NCBI GenBank assembly: GCA_965227535.1
Contig: OZ245761.1
Coordinates: 2,852,001 to 2,916,000, forward strand
Length of the DNA stretch: 64,000 bases
Direction of reading: 5' to 3'
Source of the DNA: SZUA-430 sp965227535
Lineage (GTDB): Bacteria; Pseudomonadota; Alphaproteobacteria; Micropepsales; Micropepsaceae
Shown here: positions 33,679 to 43,780 of the stretch, piece after piece
How positions within the stretch are numbered: the first letter of the stretch is position 1
Layout: each line of letters begins with the position of its first letter
Position numbers and translations under genes: made by a program
The notes under the pieces: generated by a model
What the model was told of the DNA's origin: nothing
What the model saw: only the letters and a program-made list of their open reading frames with translations
Databases searched by the model: none

Positions 33679-35643
33679 TCACTTGAGGAGCGCGTTTAGG
33701 TGCTTGAACGCTGCCTCAAATCTGTCTTTGGTTGCACTCGAGACTTGGGGCCAAAGTGTCGCGACATGTTCGGAAAAGTAGCGCGCCGGCCTGTAGTGCC
33801 CAAACTTACCGAAGGTCAGCGGATCCGCGCTTAGCCATTCCTCGATCGATCGCAATATACGCGGGTCCTTCGCGTTCAGCTTCGCCAGATCAATCGGCAC
33901 TTTCATCTGCTTAGCAAATTCCGCATTTACGAGCTGCACGTAGAAATCGCGCTCAAACATATCCTCCACGTCCGCCTCCTTCTTGGCAGCAAAATCCGCG
34001 TAGGTTGCGACCTGCTTCTTTTGGAGCAGCTTCTTCTTGTAGAGATCTTCGATTTGCGCGCGATCGCCTTCTTGAATATCGAGCAGCGTAGCGACATTCA
34101 TCCCCTTCTGCGGCGCTAGGAGAGCCACAAATGCGGGAACCCTACCACTGCCACCGACAGGCGTTATGACCCATTCCTCAGACAGACTGACGCGGCCCTC
34201 GCGCTCAAGCTCTGCGGAGACGGCTCGGAGGTAGAGCAAATCTGCGGGGCCTTCGACGACAAGCGAGTTAGGTCCGATGAAGAGAGTCTGTTGAATTTCG
34301 TATCCGAGCGCCCCCTGCAAAGGGAACAGACTGTCATCGGTAGCATCGAATACGTTGGTCAGAACCTTCGTGCCGTCTTGATCTCTGGGCAACGCCTCTT
34401 TCGCGTCGATGCCCAAGTCTTGAACGATGCGCACGCGTTCGAACTTCGCAGAATCGATCATGAACGGCGAATGTGTCGTGTAGATAAGCTGATGCGCGGC
34501 CAGTTCCTCCTCAAAATACCTTAGCAGATCAGCTTGCGCACGACCGTGAAGAGAAAGGCCCGGCTCGTCGAGCAGGAGAATGACATTCTGCTTCTGGCGC
34601 TTGACATCTTCGTACCAAGCAAGAAACGAGAAGAACCAGACGAAGCCTCGCGAGCGGCTGCGTAGCGGCGTGTGAGCCCAATGCACGGTATCGTACACCT
34701 CGCCCCAGACGTTGACGCCCGTCTGCATCCCCTCGGGATCCTCGGGCTTTGCATCGCGGACATCAAATCTCATCTGAATGTGCCGGTTCTGCGACCAGTA
34801 CTTGACGATTCGGTTGGTCAGATGGTTTCCGGCACCTTCGAGCTTGTTCTTCAACTCAGTCGTGTTTTTCGTTTCCACGAGTTTGCGGTGGTCGAGTCGC
34901 GCTAAATTGATGAGGCCGATCAAGGGATAGTCCGAATCCAAAAGCTGCTTTGCATCTTCGCGGCCAATCAGCGCGTTGAGGTTAGCTTGACCCTTCATCT
35001 GATAGTATTCGTCGAAATACAAAAACTTCGGCGCGCGCGGCCAAATCAGAGAGTTGAATATGTAGTAGGCAAGGCCCTTGTCGCGGACCTGGGCGACAAG
35101 CCCCTTGAGTGCCTTGACCGCCTCAGTGGCTTCTGCCGTGTCGAGAGCCGCTGCAAAGCCCGACCAATCCTTGGTCTCAGCGAGCGCGTTCCTGAGCGCA
35201 TCAGGCAATGAGGGGTTGTCGACAAGATGATTGCGGGCTGCGGCGTCGTTCGCTGTCAGTGAAAACCGGCTATTGGCTGCGCCGTAATACGTGCTGCGGC
35301 CAACCGTCTTGCCGTTGAGCACGCCAGGGCCAAAAACCGACGTCACCGCTTCGGAGTCTTCCTTGTCCAGTTCATACGAGCACTCGACAACAATGGCCTC
35401 ATTGCGCTGCTTGCTCTCGACGGCATAGCGGTAGTCCTCGACCTCGCGCTTAGGGTAATCATAGGTTTCGTTGAATGCCGCATCCCCCGGAATGATCGGG
35501 TTTGTACGGTAAAGGGCTGTAAGGAGCGTGGTTTTTCCAGCCTCATTTTTCCCGACTAGACACGTCGTTTTGTCATCGACTTTGATGGGCCCAGAATCCC
35601 AAATGCTCCTAAACTCGCGAACCCTATATTCTCTGAGTTTCAT
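33679..35643 (-). CDS. OLD-family-like AAA ATPase with C-terminal TOPRIM domain
   Basis: A 654-residue ABC/SMC-type ATPase. Walker A GKNEAGKTT (Lys about 37), a signature-like LRSRSRGFVWFFSFLA, Walker B VILLLDEP (about 354-361), D-loop GLSLHG and H-loop His about 391 in IYTTHSPFMID follow in order. The TOPRIM-like part starts with LVVEGPADLLYL (Glu about 464); the later LLDIQEGD keeps only the first acid of the DxD pair. OLD proteins act as nucleases in phage defence or plasmid exclusion, often paired with a UvrD-like helicase, which is absent here. It lies in the AT-richer patch upstream of three unknown genes. An internal repair role is the alternative. Confidence 0.85.
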   Translation of the reverse strand: MKLREYRVREFRSIWDSGPIKVDDKTTCLVGKNEAGKTTLLTALYRTNPIIPGDAAFNETYDYPKREVEDYRYAVESKQRNEAIVVECSYELDKEDSEAVTSVFGPGVLNGKTVGRSTYYGAANSRFSLTANDAAARNHLVDNPSLPDALRNALAETKDWSGFAAALDTAEATEAVKALKGLVAQVRDKGLAYYIFNSLIWPRAPKFLYFDEYYQMKGQANLNALIGREDAKQLLDSDYPLIGLINLARLDHRKLVETKNTTELKNKLEGAGNHLTNRIVKYWSQNRHIQMRFDVRDAKPEDPEGMQTGVNVWGEVYDTVHWAHTPLRSRSRGFVWFFSFLAWYEDVKRQKQNVILLLDEPGLSLHGRAQADLLRYFEEELAAHQLIYTTHSPFMIDSAKFERVRIVQDLGIDAKEALPRDQDGTKVLTNVFDATDDSLFPLQGALGYEIQQTLFIGPNSLVVEGPADLLYLRAVSAELEREGRVSLSEEWVITPVGGSGRVPAFVALLAPQKGMNVATLLDIQEGDRAQIEDLYKKKLLQKKQVATYADFAAKKEADVEDMFERDFYVQLVNAEFAKQMKVPIDLAKLNAKDPRILRSIEEWLSADPLTFGKFGHYRPARYFSEHVATLWPQVSSATKDRFEAAFKHLNALLK

Positions 35644-35838
35644 AGACTCACCATTGAGTATCTTTATTATTTCAATAGACGATAACGACGGCGCTCCGCA
35701 ATCGAAGTAAGCGACATCGGAGACGGGAGGGACCTACCGACTCTCGCACCTGCAGCAAACAAAATACTCCGTACACGTGGCAGTTGAGTCACGGCCTTCC
35801 GCGTTAGAATCTCTCCTTCGTGCAAGGGGGGAGTATCC

Positions 35839-36471
35839 ATGCGCGGCTTACAGTTTCCGGCTTGGTTCGCCGCGATGGTCGCGGCGTTTGGTTTGGTCTT
35901 AGGCCTTCACGCGGCCCCGCCCGCATCGGCCGACGACGGCGCACGCGCCTTCACGCAAACCCTGATCGACAAAGGCTTTGGCATCCTGCGCGACACGCGC
36001 GTGGACAAGGCCGCGCGGGTGGCGAACTTCAACGCCTTCATCGTCGGCCACATGGACGCGCGCAAGACGGCGCTGTTCACGCTGGGCAACTATCGCCGCG
36101 GCGCGCCCGACGGCGTGGTGGAGCCGTTCGTGGCCGCCTTCACCGACTACTCGACCGCGATCTACGGCGCGCATCTGGTGGACTTCGCCGACGCGAGCCT
36201 GCGCGTGACCGGCGACCTCACCAACAAGCCGGGCGACGTCACCGTCATGACGGTGGCCGAGGGCGCGGGCCTGAACGAGCCGCTTCGCATCGCCTTCCGC
36301 CTGACGGGCTCAGGCGGCGCCTACAAGATCGTCGACGTGCAAGTCGCCGGCATCTGGCTGTCGGTGGAACAGCGCGATCAATTCGCCTCGGTCCTCTCGC
36401 AGAACAGAGGCGACATCGCGGGCCTCACCACGTCGCTGAAAGACCGCGCGACACGCCTGCGCGGCGGCTAA
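35839..36471 (+). CDS. MlaC/Ttg2D-like phospholipid-binding ABC transporter substrate protein
   Basis: A 210-residue periplasmic protein with signal peptide ending near AAPPASA. The mature part follows the MlaC pattern: FNAFIVGHMD, FTLGNYRRGAP, FVAAFTDYSTAIYGAHLVDF, and near the C-terminus YKIVDVQVAGIWLSVEQRDQ then LTTSLKDRA. MlaC shuttles phospholipids between the outer membrane and the inner-membrane MlaFEDB complex. No other mla gene is adjacent, so it is a stand-alone copy, possibly for another lipid. It ends at an inverted repeat. Confidence 0.82.
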   Translation: MRGLQFPAWFAAMVAAFGLVLGLHAAPPASADDGARAFTQTLIDKGFGILRDTRVDKAARVANFNAFIVGHMDARKTALFTLGNYRRGAPDGVVEPFVAAFTDYSTAIYGAHLVDFADASLRVTGDLTNKPGDVTVMTVAEGAGLNEPLRIAFRLTGSGGAYKIVDVQVAGIWLSVEQRDQFASVLSQNRGDIAGLTTSLKDRATRLRGG

Positions 36472-36480
36472 ACCGCGGGG

Positions 36481-36609
36481 AAGAGCGGGCGGGACGCCCG
36501 CGCCCCCAGGACTAGCGCCTTTCCGACTGCGTTGCGTTTCTTCGATCGAAGGGTGCGGACTTCGCGGGTACGCGCTTGCCCTGGGGGCGCGGGCGTCCCG
36601 CCCGCTCTT
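36481..36609. repeat. Paired inverted repeat, family A, copy 2 (30-bp arms)
   Basis: Arms 36481-36510 and 36580-36609 are perfect reverse complements around 69 bases unrelated to the loop of copy 1 at 2926-3040. The arms match copy 1. As with copy 1, it begins just after the stop of a rightward gene and faces a convergent leftward gene (desaturase), fitting a bidirectional terminator or transcript-end element. Confidence 0.9.
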
Positions 36610-36767
36610 GCGGCCTCACAAGCCGCACAAACTCTTGCGATTCCAGCCCCAGAGTTCTATATTTGTTCTTTCAGCGTTTTTCGCCTCGCCAGCCGGGCCA
36701 AACGTCTGCTGCGACTTGAACGAACGAGCCGATGTGACGCCGTGACGGATAGAATTGAACGCGTTTT

Positions 36768-37808
36768 CTAAGTCGCCGCCCGAAGGGCCCGCGCCTCGCC
36801 GAACGACACCATCCGCCGCCGCGTCTCGCACCACAGCGCCAGCCGCACGCACTTGAAACTCTGCCACAGCGTCAGCCGCCCGACATCCTTCAACTCCGGA
36901 TGATCGCGCAACACGTGGTGCAGGCGGTAATACGGGATCCGGCTCGACAGATGATGCACGTGATGCACGCCGATATTGGCCGTGAACCAGCGCAGCACCG
37001 CCGGCAAATCGTAATGCGACGAACCTTTCAACGCCGCGTGCTGCAAGTTCCAGTCGTCGCCCTGCGCCCACACCGTCTCATCGAACTGATGCTGCACGAA
37101 GAACAGCCAAACGCCGATCGACGACGCCAGCAGCACGACCGGCAAATGCACGATCAAAAACGGCCCCACGCCCATGAGATACATGAGCAGCACGACGACC
37201 GAAGCGATCACCGCATTGTTCGCCATCGTCGACACCCACGGCCGCCAGCCTGAAGTCATCAACCCCACCGGCAGCCGGTTCGCGATCAGAAACACATAAG
37301 CCGGCCCAATGACGAACAGCGTGATCGGATGCCGGTAGAGGCGATAGCGCAAACGCTCATACCACGGCTGCGACAGATACTCGGCCACCGTTTGCGTCTC
37401 GATATCGCCAAGGCCGCGCCGATCGAGATTGCCGCTCGTCGCGTGATGCATGTTATGCGTCGCCCGCCAAACGCCGAACGGCGTGAGCGTGAAGATCCCG
37501 CACACGCGCCCGACCCACGTGTTGGCATGCTTGTTCCGGAAGAACGACCCATGCCCGCAATCGTGCTGGATCATGAACAACCGCACGAGAAACATCGCGC
37601 CGGGAATGGCCAGCGGCAGCGCCAGCCAATAGCTGAACCCGCTGACCAGCCACATCAACGTCCAGATCGCGAACAACGGCCCCGCGGTGATCGCGATCTC
37701 CACGACCCCGCGCGGCACGCTGGGCTCGCGATAGCGCATCAGAATTTGCGCCCACGTCTGCGCGTCGCGCGAAAGCGGCGAAGCGTCGGTCGAATTGTCT
37801 GTTGGCAC
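36768..37808 (-). CDS. Fatty acid desaturase
   Basis: A 346-residue membrane di-iron desaturase. The three His boxes are HDCGH, HNMHHA and HHVHHLSS (HxxxH, HxxHH, HxxHH), with four or more membrane helices. It introduces a double bond into acyl lipids using reduced ferredoxin or a similar donor. The start is taken as GTG at 37808 with AAGGA seven bases upstream; the longer frame to 37898 begins at TTG and lacks a ribosome site. Delta-9/12 specificity cannot be told. The gene is monocistronic. Confidence 0.9.
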   Translation of the reverse strand: MPTDNSTDASPLSRDAQTWAQILMRYREPSVPRGVVEIAITAGPLFAIWTLMWLVSGFSYWLALPLAIPGAMFLVRLFMIQHDCGHGSFFRNKHANTWVGRVCGIFTLTPFGVWRATHNMHHATSGNLDRRGLGDIETQTVAEYLSQPWYERLRYRLYRHPITLFVIGPAYVFLIANRLPVGLMTSGWRPWVSTMANNAVIASVVVLLMYLMGVGPFLIVHLPVVLLASSIGVWLFFVQHQFDETVWAQGDDWNLQHAALKGSSHYDLPAVLRWFTANIGVHHVHHLSSRIPYYRLHHVLRDHPELKDVGRLTLWQSFKCVRLALWCETRRRMVSFGEARALRAAT

Positions 37809-38064
37809 CGTGTGTCCTTGGAACGCAGGGGAACGATCGCCCGTGGCGAGGCGGATGCTTACTCCAATCCCCTGAGAGATGTCAGGAGTCGGCCCCAAAA
37901 ACTAGTTTGCTAATGTGTCAGTTGCGCATTAAGCGCAGCCTGTCACGCCACCCGCCAATTGTTCTAAATTTGTTCCGAGGACTTGCTGCACCGCACGCGC
38001 CCGACGCGATGCCACCCGGAGCAGAACTCCGATGGAGCCCGATCCGGGTAGCTCACCGCCAACG

Positions 38065-40011
38065 TCACCAACCGCGCGGCGCGAAATTCACGCGACGCGT
38101 TTCGCGAATTGAATTCCGATCAAGCTCGCCCTCGACAAGCTCATAGCCCATCAAAGCAAACGTACGCCCGCGCAAAAAGATCGGCCGCGCATTCCCATAC
38201 CAATCCGCGCACGAGGCCTTGCACGCATCGTCCTTCACGCCGTCCTCATGCGCGCCAAGTTCGCCCAGCGGCGCAAACTGCCGCTGCGCGCGCCGCAGGA
38301 AGATCACCGCCGCCGAACTCTCGACAAGCTGGCGATACGCAGGCCGCGCCGCACGCGCTACCGGCAACGCCAACACGCCGTCGGTCATGTCCGGCGACTC
38401 CGGCTTGTAGAAGAACGCATGACTGCGCGTCTCCCCCTGCGCCGCACGTTCCAGCGTGTAGCGATCGCCAAGCACCGGCTGCCATCCCGACGTCAGCTCG
38501 ATCGCCTGGAAATGCAGATCGCTCGTATCGCTGCCGACGACAACCGCATCGCGTCCCATCGCCTCGATCCGATCGACGCTGTGCGTCAGCGGCATCTGCG
38601 TCACCGGCCCACCGCGCACCGGTGTCATGACCAGCGACGTGCGCCGATCCTGCGGCCGTCCCCAACTGTTGCCGCTGCCGTACAGCACGTAGTCGCCGAC
38701 GAAGCGGTTCTGAAACGTATAAGAATCCTGCGAAGGCCGCGGCAGCGGACGATACCGTCCCCACGGCGCTTCATCCGTCCCATCGCTAAACGACGACAGC
38801 GGCAGACGCAGCAGCGCAACGGCGCCCGACGAGAATTCGCCACGCCACATCGCATCGCCGCCGCCTTCGCTGCGCACGAGCACGTTCAGCACGCCTTCAC
38901 GCCAATCCTCGCGGAACGAGAACTGATCCGTCGGCCCGCCGCGCACGCCAACCGCCGACGGCGCGCCGCCATAAAGCGGCATGCGGAACAACATAGACGA
39001 CGGCGGCGCACGGCGATCGCGCTCGTCATCGCCGCGCCACCACCGATTGACGGTCGCCCAAACATAGACGGCGTTGCCGGAGACATAGAACGTCCGCCCG
39101 CTCGGCCCCAGCACGCTCACGCCACGGCAGCGCAAAACCGGCGACGCCAGATCGCACGTCGTCACCGTGTGCAGCGCATTCACGTCCGGATTTTCGCTAT
39201 CGAGCACTTGGCGCGGCACATAGATCTCGCGCGCGCTGACGATGCGCGTGAAGCCCGCACGCGGATCACCGCTCCACTTCCGCAAGCCCGGCAACCAATC
39301 GAGGGACTCCGCGCCATACGGCAGATAAAGCGGCGAATAGACGATCAGCTGTGAACCGATCAAACGCGACGCATAATTGCGCGACGAGTAGTAGTCGTTC
39401 GACTTCAGATGATACGCATCTTCGAACGACAGCGCCCCGCCATTGCCGATGCGAAAACGATTGATCTCGGTACCGCCGCGGCTATAGCTATAGCCGATCA
39501 CGATGACGCGGTTGCCCGAGATCAGCATCTCGTCATACCAATCGCCCCGCGCCTCGGCGCCCGGCGGATAGGCATCGATCGAATCAATCGGCCGCAAATC
39601 CCCGCGCGCCGTCGACACGGTGAACAAGCGCCCGCGGCGCAGGATCACCAGCAGATCGCCATACACCTTGACGATCCCGCCCTCATCGACACCGGCTTCC
39701 TGCGTATTGGTGATGCTCTCGCCGACGGCCTTGTCTTGCGACGGAGCTGCAGCCGCATCGGCGGGAGCCTCCGCAGAAGCCACCGGCGCCGGCATCGGCG
39801 GCGATGCGGTTTGCCGCGCACGCTGCGCCTTACGAATCCGCTGAAGGAACTGCTGCAACTCCTGATCCGACCGGAACGGCGTCAACGTCCCGCGCGGCGC
39901 ATTCCGCGCATCGTCACGCGGCGCAGCCTGAACCGCATCGAAACCAACCGGCGCAACGACAACCAACGCAGCCGCAAGCAAAGCCGCGCGCAACCGACCA
40001 AAAGCCACCAT
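38065..40011 (-). CDS. Secreted beta-propeller domain protein
   Basis: A 648-residue exported protein with signal peptide (LRAALLAAALVVVAPVGF) and an Ala/Pro-rich linker to about residue 95. The body opens with SITNTQEAGVDEGGIVKVYG, the hallmark of the bacterial Beta_propel family, followed by blade-like repeats such as LISGNRVIVIGYSYSRGG, RLIGSQLIVYSP, FVGDYVLYGSG. Members are secreted and functionally undefined, with Ca-binding suggested for some. Four Cys (TTCDLASPVLRCRG and KDDACKASCADW) may form disulfides. Monocistronic, divergent from hrpB. Confidence 0.85.
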   Translation of the reverse strand: MVAFGRLRAALLAAALVVVAPVGFDAVQAAPRDDARNAPRGTLTPFRSDQELQQFLQRIRKAQRARQTASPPMPAPVASAEAPADAAAAPSQDKAVGESITNTQEAGVDEGGIVKVYGDLLVILRRGRLFTVSTARGDLRPIDSIDAYPPGAEARGDWYDEMLISGNRVIVIGYSYSRGGTEINRFRIGNGGALSFEDAYHLKSNDYYSSRNYASRLIGSQLIVYSPLYLPYGAESLDWLPGLRKWSGDPRAGFTRIVSAREIYVPRQVLDSENPDVNALHTVTTCDLASPVLRCRGVSVLGPSGRTFYVSGNAVYVWATVNRWWRGDDERDRRAPPSSMLFRMPLYGGAPSAVGVRGGPTDQFSFREDWREGVLNVLVRSEGGGDAMWRGEFSSGAVALLRLPLSSFSDGTDEAPWGRYRPLPRPSQDSYTFQNRFVGDYVLYGSGNSWGRPQDRRTSLVMTPVRGGPVTQMPLTHSVDRIEAMGRDAVVVGSDTSDLHFQAIELTSGWQPVLGDRYTLERAAQGETRSHAFFYKPESPDMTDGVLALPVARAARPAYRQLVESSAAVIFLRRAQRQFAPLGELGAHEDGVKDDACKASCADWYGNARPIFLRGRTFALMGYELVEGELDRNSIRETRRVNFAPRGW

Positions 40012-40154
40012 GAGCGTGTTCTCCCAGATTTGCGCGGCAGGTTAAGCCCGAACGCGGCAATTCTGTGTCAGACCCTGCGCCTGTGGCGCTTTGCCGTAGC
40101 CGCCGTCACACGCTTTGACCGCATGTCAACGCTCGCCGTACCAACGTGGCACGC

Positions 40155-42650
40155 ATGACCGCCAAACTACCCATCGAAGACGTCCTGCCGGAACTCAAGC
40201 GCACGTTGAGCGCCGCGCGCGCCTGCGTGCTCGAAGCGCCGACCGGCGCCGGCAAGACGACGATAGTTCCGCTCGCGCTCAAAGACGAGTCGTGGCTCAA
40301 TGGTCAAAAGATCCTGATGCTCGAACCGCGCCGCGTCGCCGCCCGCGCCGCCGCCGCCCGCATGGCCGATCTCATCAGCGAGAAGGTGGGCGACACCGTC
40401 GGCTATCGCGTGCGCCTCGACAGCCGCGTCGGCCCCAAGACAAAGATCGAAGTCCTGACCGAAGGCCTCCTCACGCGCCGCCTGCAAAGCGACCCTGCCC
40501 TCGAAGGGGTCGGCCTCGTCATCTTCGACGAATTCCACGAACGCAGTCTCAACGCTGATCTCGCGTTGGCGCTCACGCTCGAAACGCAAGCCGCGCTGAA
40601 CGAGAATCTGAAAATCCTCGTGATGTCGGCGACGCTCGACGGCGCGCGCGTCGCCAAACTTCTCGACGGCGCGCCGATCGTTCGCAGCGAAGGTCGCCTA
40701 CACCCGATCGAGATGCGCTACGTCCCGCCGCCCGCGAACGCACGCATCGAGGCCGCGATCACCAACGTCATCCTGCGCGCGCTCGACGAAACGGAAGGCG
40801 GCCTCCTCGTCTTCCTGCCGGGCGAAGGCGAAATCCGCAACGTCGAACGGCAACTCGCGCAAGAAGACCTGCGCGGCGCAACGCTCTACCCGCTTTGCGG
40901 CGCGATGCCCGCCGACGCGCAAGACCGCGCCATCCGCCCCGCGCCGAAGGGCGAACGCAAAATCGTTCTCGCCACAGCCATCGCCGAAACCAGCCTCACC
41001 ATCGAAGACGTCCGCGTGGTCATCGACTCCGGCCAGCAACGCCTCGCGCGCTACGACCCGGCCAGCGGCATGACCCGCCTCGTCACGCAACGCGTCTCGC
41101 TCGCCTCGGCCGACCAACGCCGCGGCCGCAGCGGACGCGTCGCAGCAGGCGTCTGCTACCGCCTGTGGGACGAAGCCGAAACGCGATCGCTTGCACCGTT
41201 CACGCCGCCGGAAATATTGACCAGCGACTTGGCCCCCTTCGCGCTCGACCTCGCCGCCTGGGGCGAACGCGACGCCAGCCGCTTGAAACTCCTCGACCCA
41301 CCGCCGTCATCGACCTTCGCGGAAGCGCAAGACCTGCTGCGCGAACTCGACGCCATCGACGCAGAGAACAACATCACCCCGCACGGCCGCGCGATGCTCG
41401 GCTTCGGCGCGCACCCACGCCTCGCCCACATGATGATCCGCGCGAGAGAGATAAACCTCGGCGCCAGCGCCGCCGCCCTCGCCGCCATCCTCGGCGAACG
41501 CGACATCGTCAAAGCCTCACGCGAAGCGCGCGACGCCGACCTGCGCTTGCGCCTCGAAGCCTTCGTCGGCGACGCCGATTTCGCACGCGGCATGAGCGTC
41601 GACCGCGGCGCGCTCACCCGCGCTCGCGAACAAGCCCGCGCCTGGCGTCGCACGCTCGACATCAAAGACACCGCCCTCGACACGAACGCATCGGGCCGCC
41701 TCACCGCCCTCGCCTACCCCGACCGCGTCGCCAAACGCCGCGGCCCCGGCAGCTTCCGCCTCGCCAACGGCCGCGGCGCAACGCTCGCCGAAACCGACCC
41801 GCTCGCCGCGCAAGACTACTTGGCGATCGCAGCCCTCGACGGCGCCGGCGCCAACGCGCGCATCCACCAAGCAGCCCCGATCACGCTCGCCGACATCGAA
41901 GACCTCTTCGCCACCCACATCGAAACGCGCCAGCTCACCGAGTGGAGCACCCGCGACCGCGCCGTCATCGCGCGCGAAGAAGAACGCCTCCACGCCCTCA
42001 CCCTCGCCGAACGCCCGCTCAAGAAACCTGACCCCGCAAAAGTTGCGGCCGCGGTCCTGACGGGCATCCGCGAATTGGGTTTACGCACTTTGCCGTGGAG
42101 CAACGACCTCGAAACCTTCCGCGCCCGCGCAGCCTTCGTCCGCAAACTCGAACCCGACGCCGACTGGCCGGACCTCTCCGACGAAGCGCTCACGACGTCG
42201 CTCGAAGAGTGGCTACAACCGTTCCTCGCCAACGTAACGCGCGCCAACGACTTTCCACGGATCGACCTCTCGACCGCTCTCCACGCTCTATTCGATTGGG
42301 AGAAGAAGAAGCGCCTGGAAACACTCGCACCGACGCACATCACCGTCCCCTCCGGCTCGCACATCGCGATCGACTACAGCACCGACGCCCCGTTCCTCGC
42401 CGTACGCCTGCAAGAAATGTTCGGGCTCGCCGACACGCCGGCCATCGGCAACGGCCGTGTCCCCCTAACCCTTCACCTGCTCTCGCCAGCACGCCGCCCG
42501 GTGCAGGTCACCCGCGACCTGAAGAGCTTCTGGAAAAACGGCTACCCCGAAGTCAAACGCGACCTCAAAGGCCGCTACCCCAAACACCACTGGCCCGACG
42601 ACCCATGGACCGCCATCCCGACCGCCCGCGCCAAACCCCGCGGCCAGTGA
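40155..42650 (+). CDS. hrpB: ATP-dependent helicase HrpB
   Basis: A DExH-box helicase of 831 residues, normal for HrpB. Motifs in order: Walker A APTGAGKTT, LEPRRVAARAAAARMA (Ia), FDEFHERSL (DEFH, characteristic of HrpB), VMSATLDG (III), ATAIAETSLTIEDV (V) and QRRGRSGRVAAGVCY (VI); the C-terminal half has the HrpB-specific region ending near VQVTRDLKSFWKNGYPEV. The ATG at 40155 is chosen over a GTG at 40146. RNA or DNA unwinding is expected; cellular role is poorly known. The next gene starts 31 bases downstream. Confidence 0.93.
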   Translation: MTAKLPIEDVLPELKRTLSAARACVLEAPTGAGKTTIVPLALKDESWLNGQKILMLEPRRVAARAAAARMADLISEKVGDTVGYRVRLDSRVGPKTKIEVLTEGLLTRRLQSDPALEGVGLVIFDEFHERSLNADLALALTLETQAALNENLKILVMSATLDGARVAKLLDGAPIVRSEGRLHPIEMRYVPPPANARIEAAITNVILRALDETEGGLLVFLPGEGEIRNVERQLAQEDLRGATLYPLCGAMPADAQDRAIRPAPKGERKIVLATAIAETSLTIEDVRVVIDSGQQRLARYDPASGMTRLVTQRVSLASADQRRGRSGRVAAGVCYRLWDEAETRSLAPFTPPEILTSDLAPFALDLAAWGERDASRLKLLDPPPSSTFAEAQDLLRELDAIDAENNITPHGRAMLGFGAHPRLAHMMIRAREINLGASAAALAAILGERDIVKASREARDADLRLRLEAFVGDADFARGMSVDRGALTRAREQARAWRRTLDIKDTALDTNASGRLTALAYPDRVAKRRGPGSFRLANGRGATLAETDPLAAQDYLAIAALDGAGANARIHQAAPITLADIEDLFATHIETRQLTEWSTRDRAVIAREEERLHALTLAERPLKKPDPAKVAAAVLTGIRELGLRTLPWSNDLETFRARAAFVRKLEPDADWPDLSDEALTTSLEEWLQPFLANVTRANDFPRIDLSTALHALFDWEKKKRLETLAPTHITVPSGSHIAIDYSTDAPFLAVRLQEMFGLADTPAIGNGRVPLTLHLLSPARRPVQVTRDLKSFWKNGYPEVKRDLKGRYPKHHWPDDPWTAIPTARAKPRGQ

Positions 42651-42681
42651 CACGCGCGGACCGCTGATCTAAAACCCGCCG

Positions 42682-43644
42682 ATGACCAACGCGCTCGAAG
42701 CCATCCGCCCCATCGCCGTCGCCGAAATCGAGGCTGCGCGCAAACGCATCGCCGGCACTGCGATACGCACACCGCTGGTGCGCCTGGAACTCGGCCCCAA
42801 CGGTCCCGACATCCGCCTCAAGCTCGAGAACCTGCAACCGATCAACGCCTACAAACTTCGCGGCGCGGCGAACGCCGTCGCGATGCTGTCGGACGCTGAA
42901 CGCAAACGCGGTGTGTGGACGATCAGCGCCGGCAACGCCGGCCAAGGCGTCGCCTATGCCGCACGTAAAGCGGGCGTGCCCTGCACCGTCGTCGCCATCG
43001 AAACGGCACCGATCGCGAAGCTCGAACGCATGAAAGCGCTCGGCGCCAAACTCGTCACCGTCTCCTACGACCTCGCCTGGCGCGCGCTCGACGAACGCAA
43101 ATATGAAGGCGTGGAAGGCACGTTCATCCACCCCTTCGACGATCACAACTTCATCGCCGGTCACGGCACGATGGGCTTGGAGATTCTTGAGGACGCGCCC
43201 GATACGCGAACGATCATCGGCGGCATTGGCGGCGGCGGCCTCGTCGTCGGCGTCGGTAGCGCGATCAAAGCCCTAAAGCCCGGCATCAAAATCATCGGCG
43301 TCGAACCCGATACGGCAGCCCCCGCCGCGCTCTCCCACAAGATGGGCTCGCCGCAAGTCTACAAGGATTGGAAATTGTCGTTCGTCGACGGCGCCGGCGG
43401 CCAAAGCATGTTCCCGCGCATGTGGGAACGCATGAAGCCGATCGTCGACGACTACGCCGTCGTCACCCTCGACGAAACCAAGAACGCCATGCGCGTCATG
43501 GCCGAGAAAGCGCGCGTCATATCCGAAGGCGCCGGCGCCCTACCCCTCGCCGCCGCCCTGCGCGGCACATACGAAGGGCCTGTCGTCGCCATCGTCTCCG
43601 GCGGCAACATCGACCTCAAGAAATTCGCCGAACTCGTCGCCTAG
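42682..43644 (+). CDS. Threonine/serine dehydratase-like PLP enzyme
   Basis: A fold-type II pyridoxal-phosphate enzyme of 320 residues. The PLP Lys lies in NAYKLRGAANA, the Asn loop is SAGNAGQG, and the phosphate-binding loop is GGIGGGGLV; the C-terminal SGGNIDLKKF closes the active site. Length and lack of a regulatory ACT domain match catabolic threonine dehydratase or serine/threonine ammonia-lyase (also serine racemase-like). The PLP motif begins NAYK where SFK is usual. It follows hrpB by 31 bases and may be co-transcribed. Confidence 0.88.
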   Translation: MTNALEAIRPIAVAEIEAARKRIAGTAIRTPLVRLELGPNGPDIRLKLENLQPINAYKLRGAANAVAMLSDAERKRGVWTISAGNAGQGVAYAARKAGVPCTVVAIETAPIAKLERMKALGAKLVTVSYDLAWRALDERKYEGVEGTFIHPFDDHNFIAGHGTMGLEILEDAPDTRTIIGGIGGGGLVVGVGSAIKALKPGIKIIGVEPDTAAPAALSHKMGSPQVYKDWKLSFVDGAGGQSMFPRMWERMKPIVDDYAVVTLDETKNAMRVMAEKARVISEGAGALPLAAALRGTYEGPVVAIVSGGNIDLKKFAELVA

Positions 43645-43780
43645 TTGCTTCGATAGACACGTAGCACGCCAACATCAGGCCGGCGGGTCAGGTCGAACGA
43701 CACAGGCGAAAGCAGAACCCCGCTTCCCCCCAAAGTTGCGTCATGCGGACTTCCGGACCTTTGGGTGATAGGACGACCAC

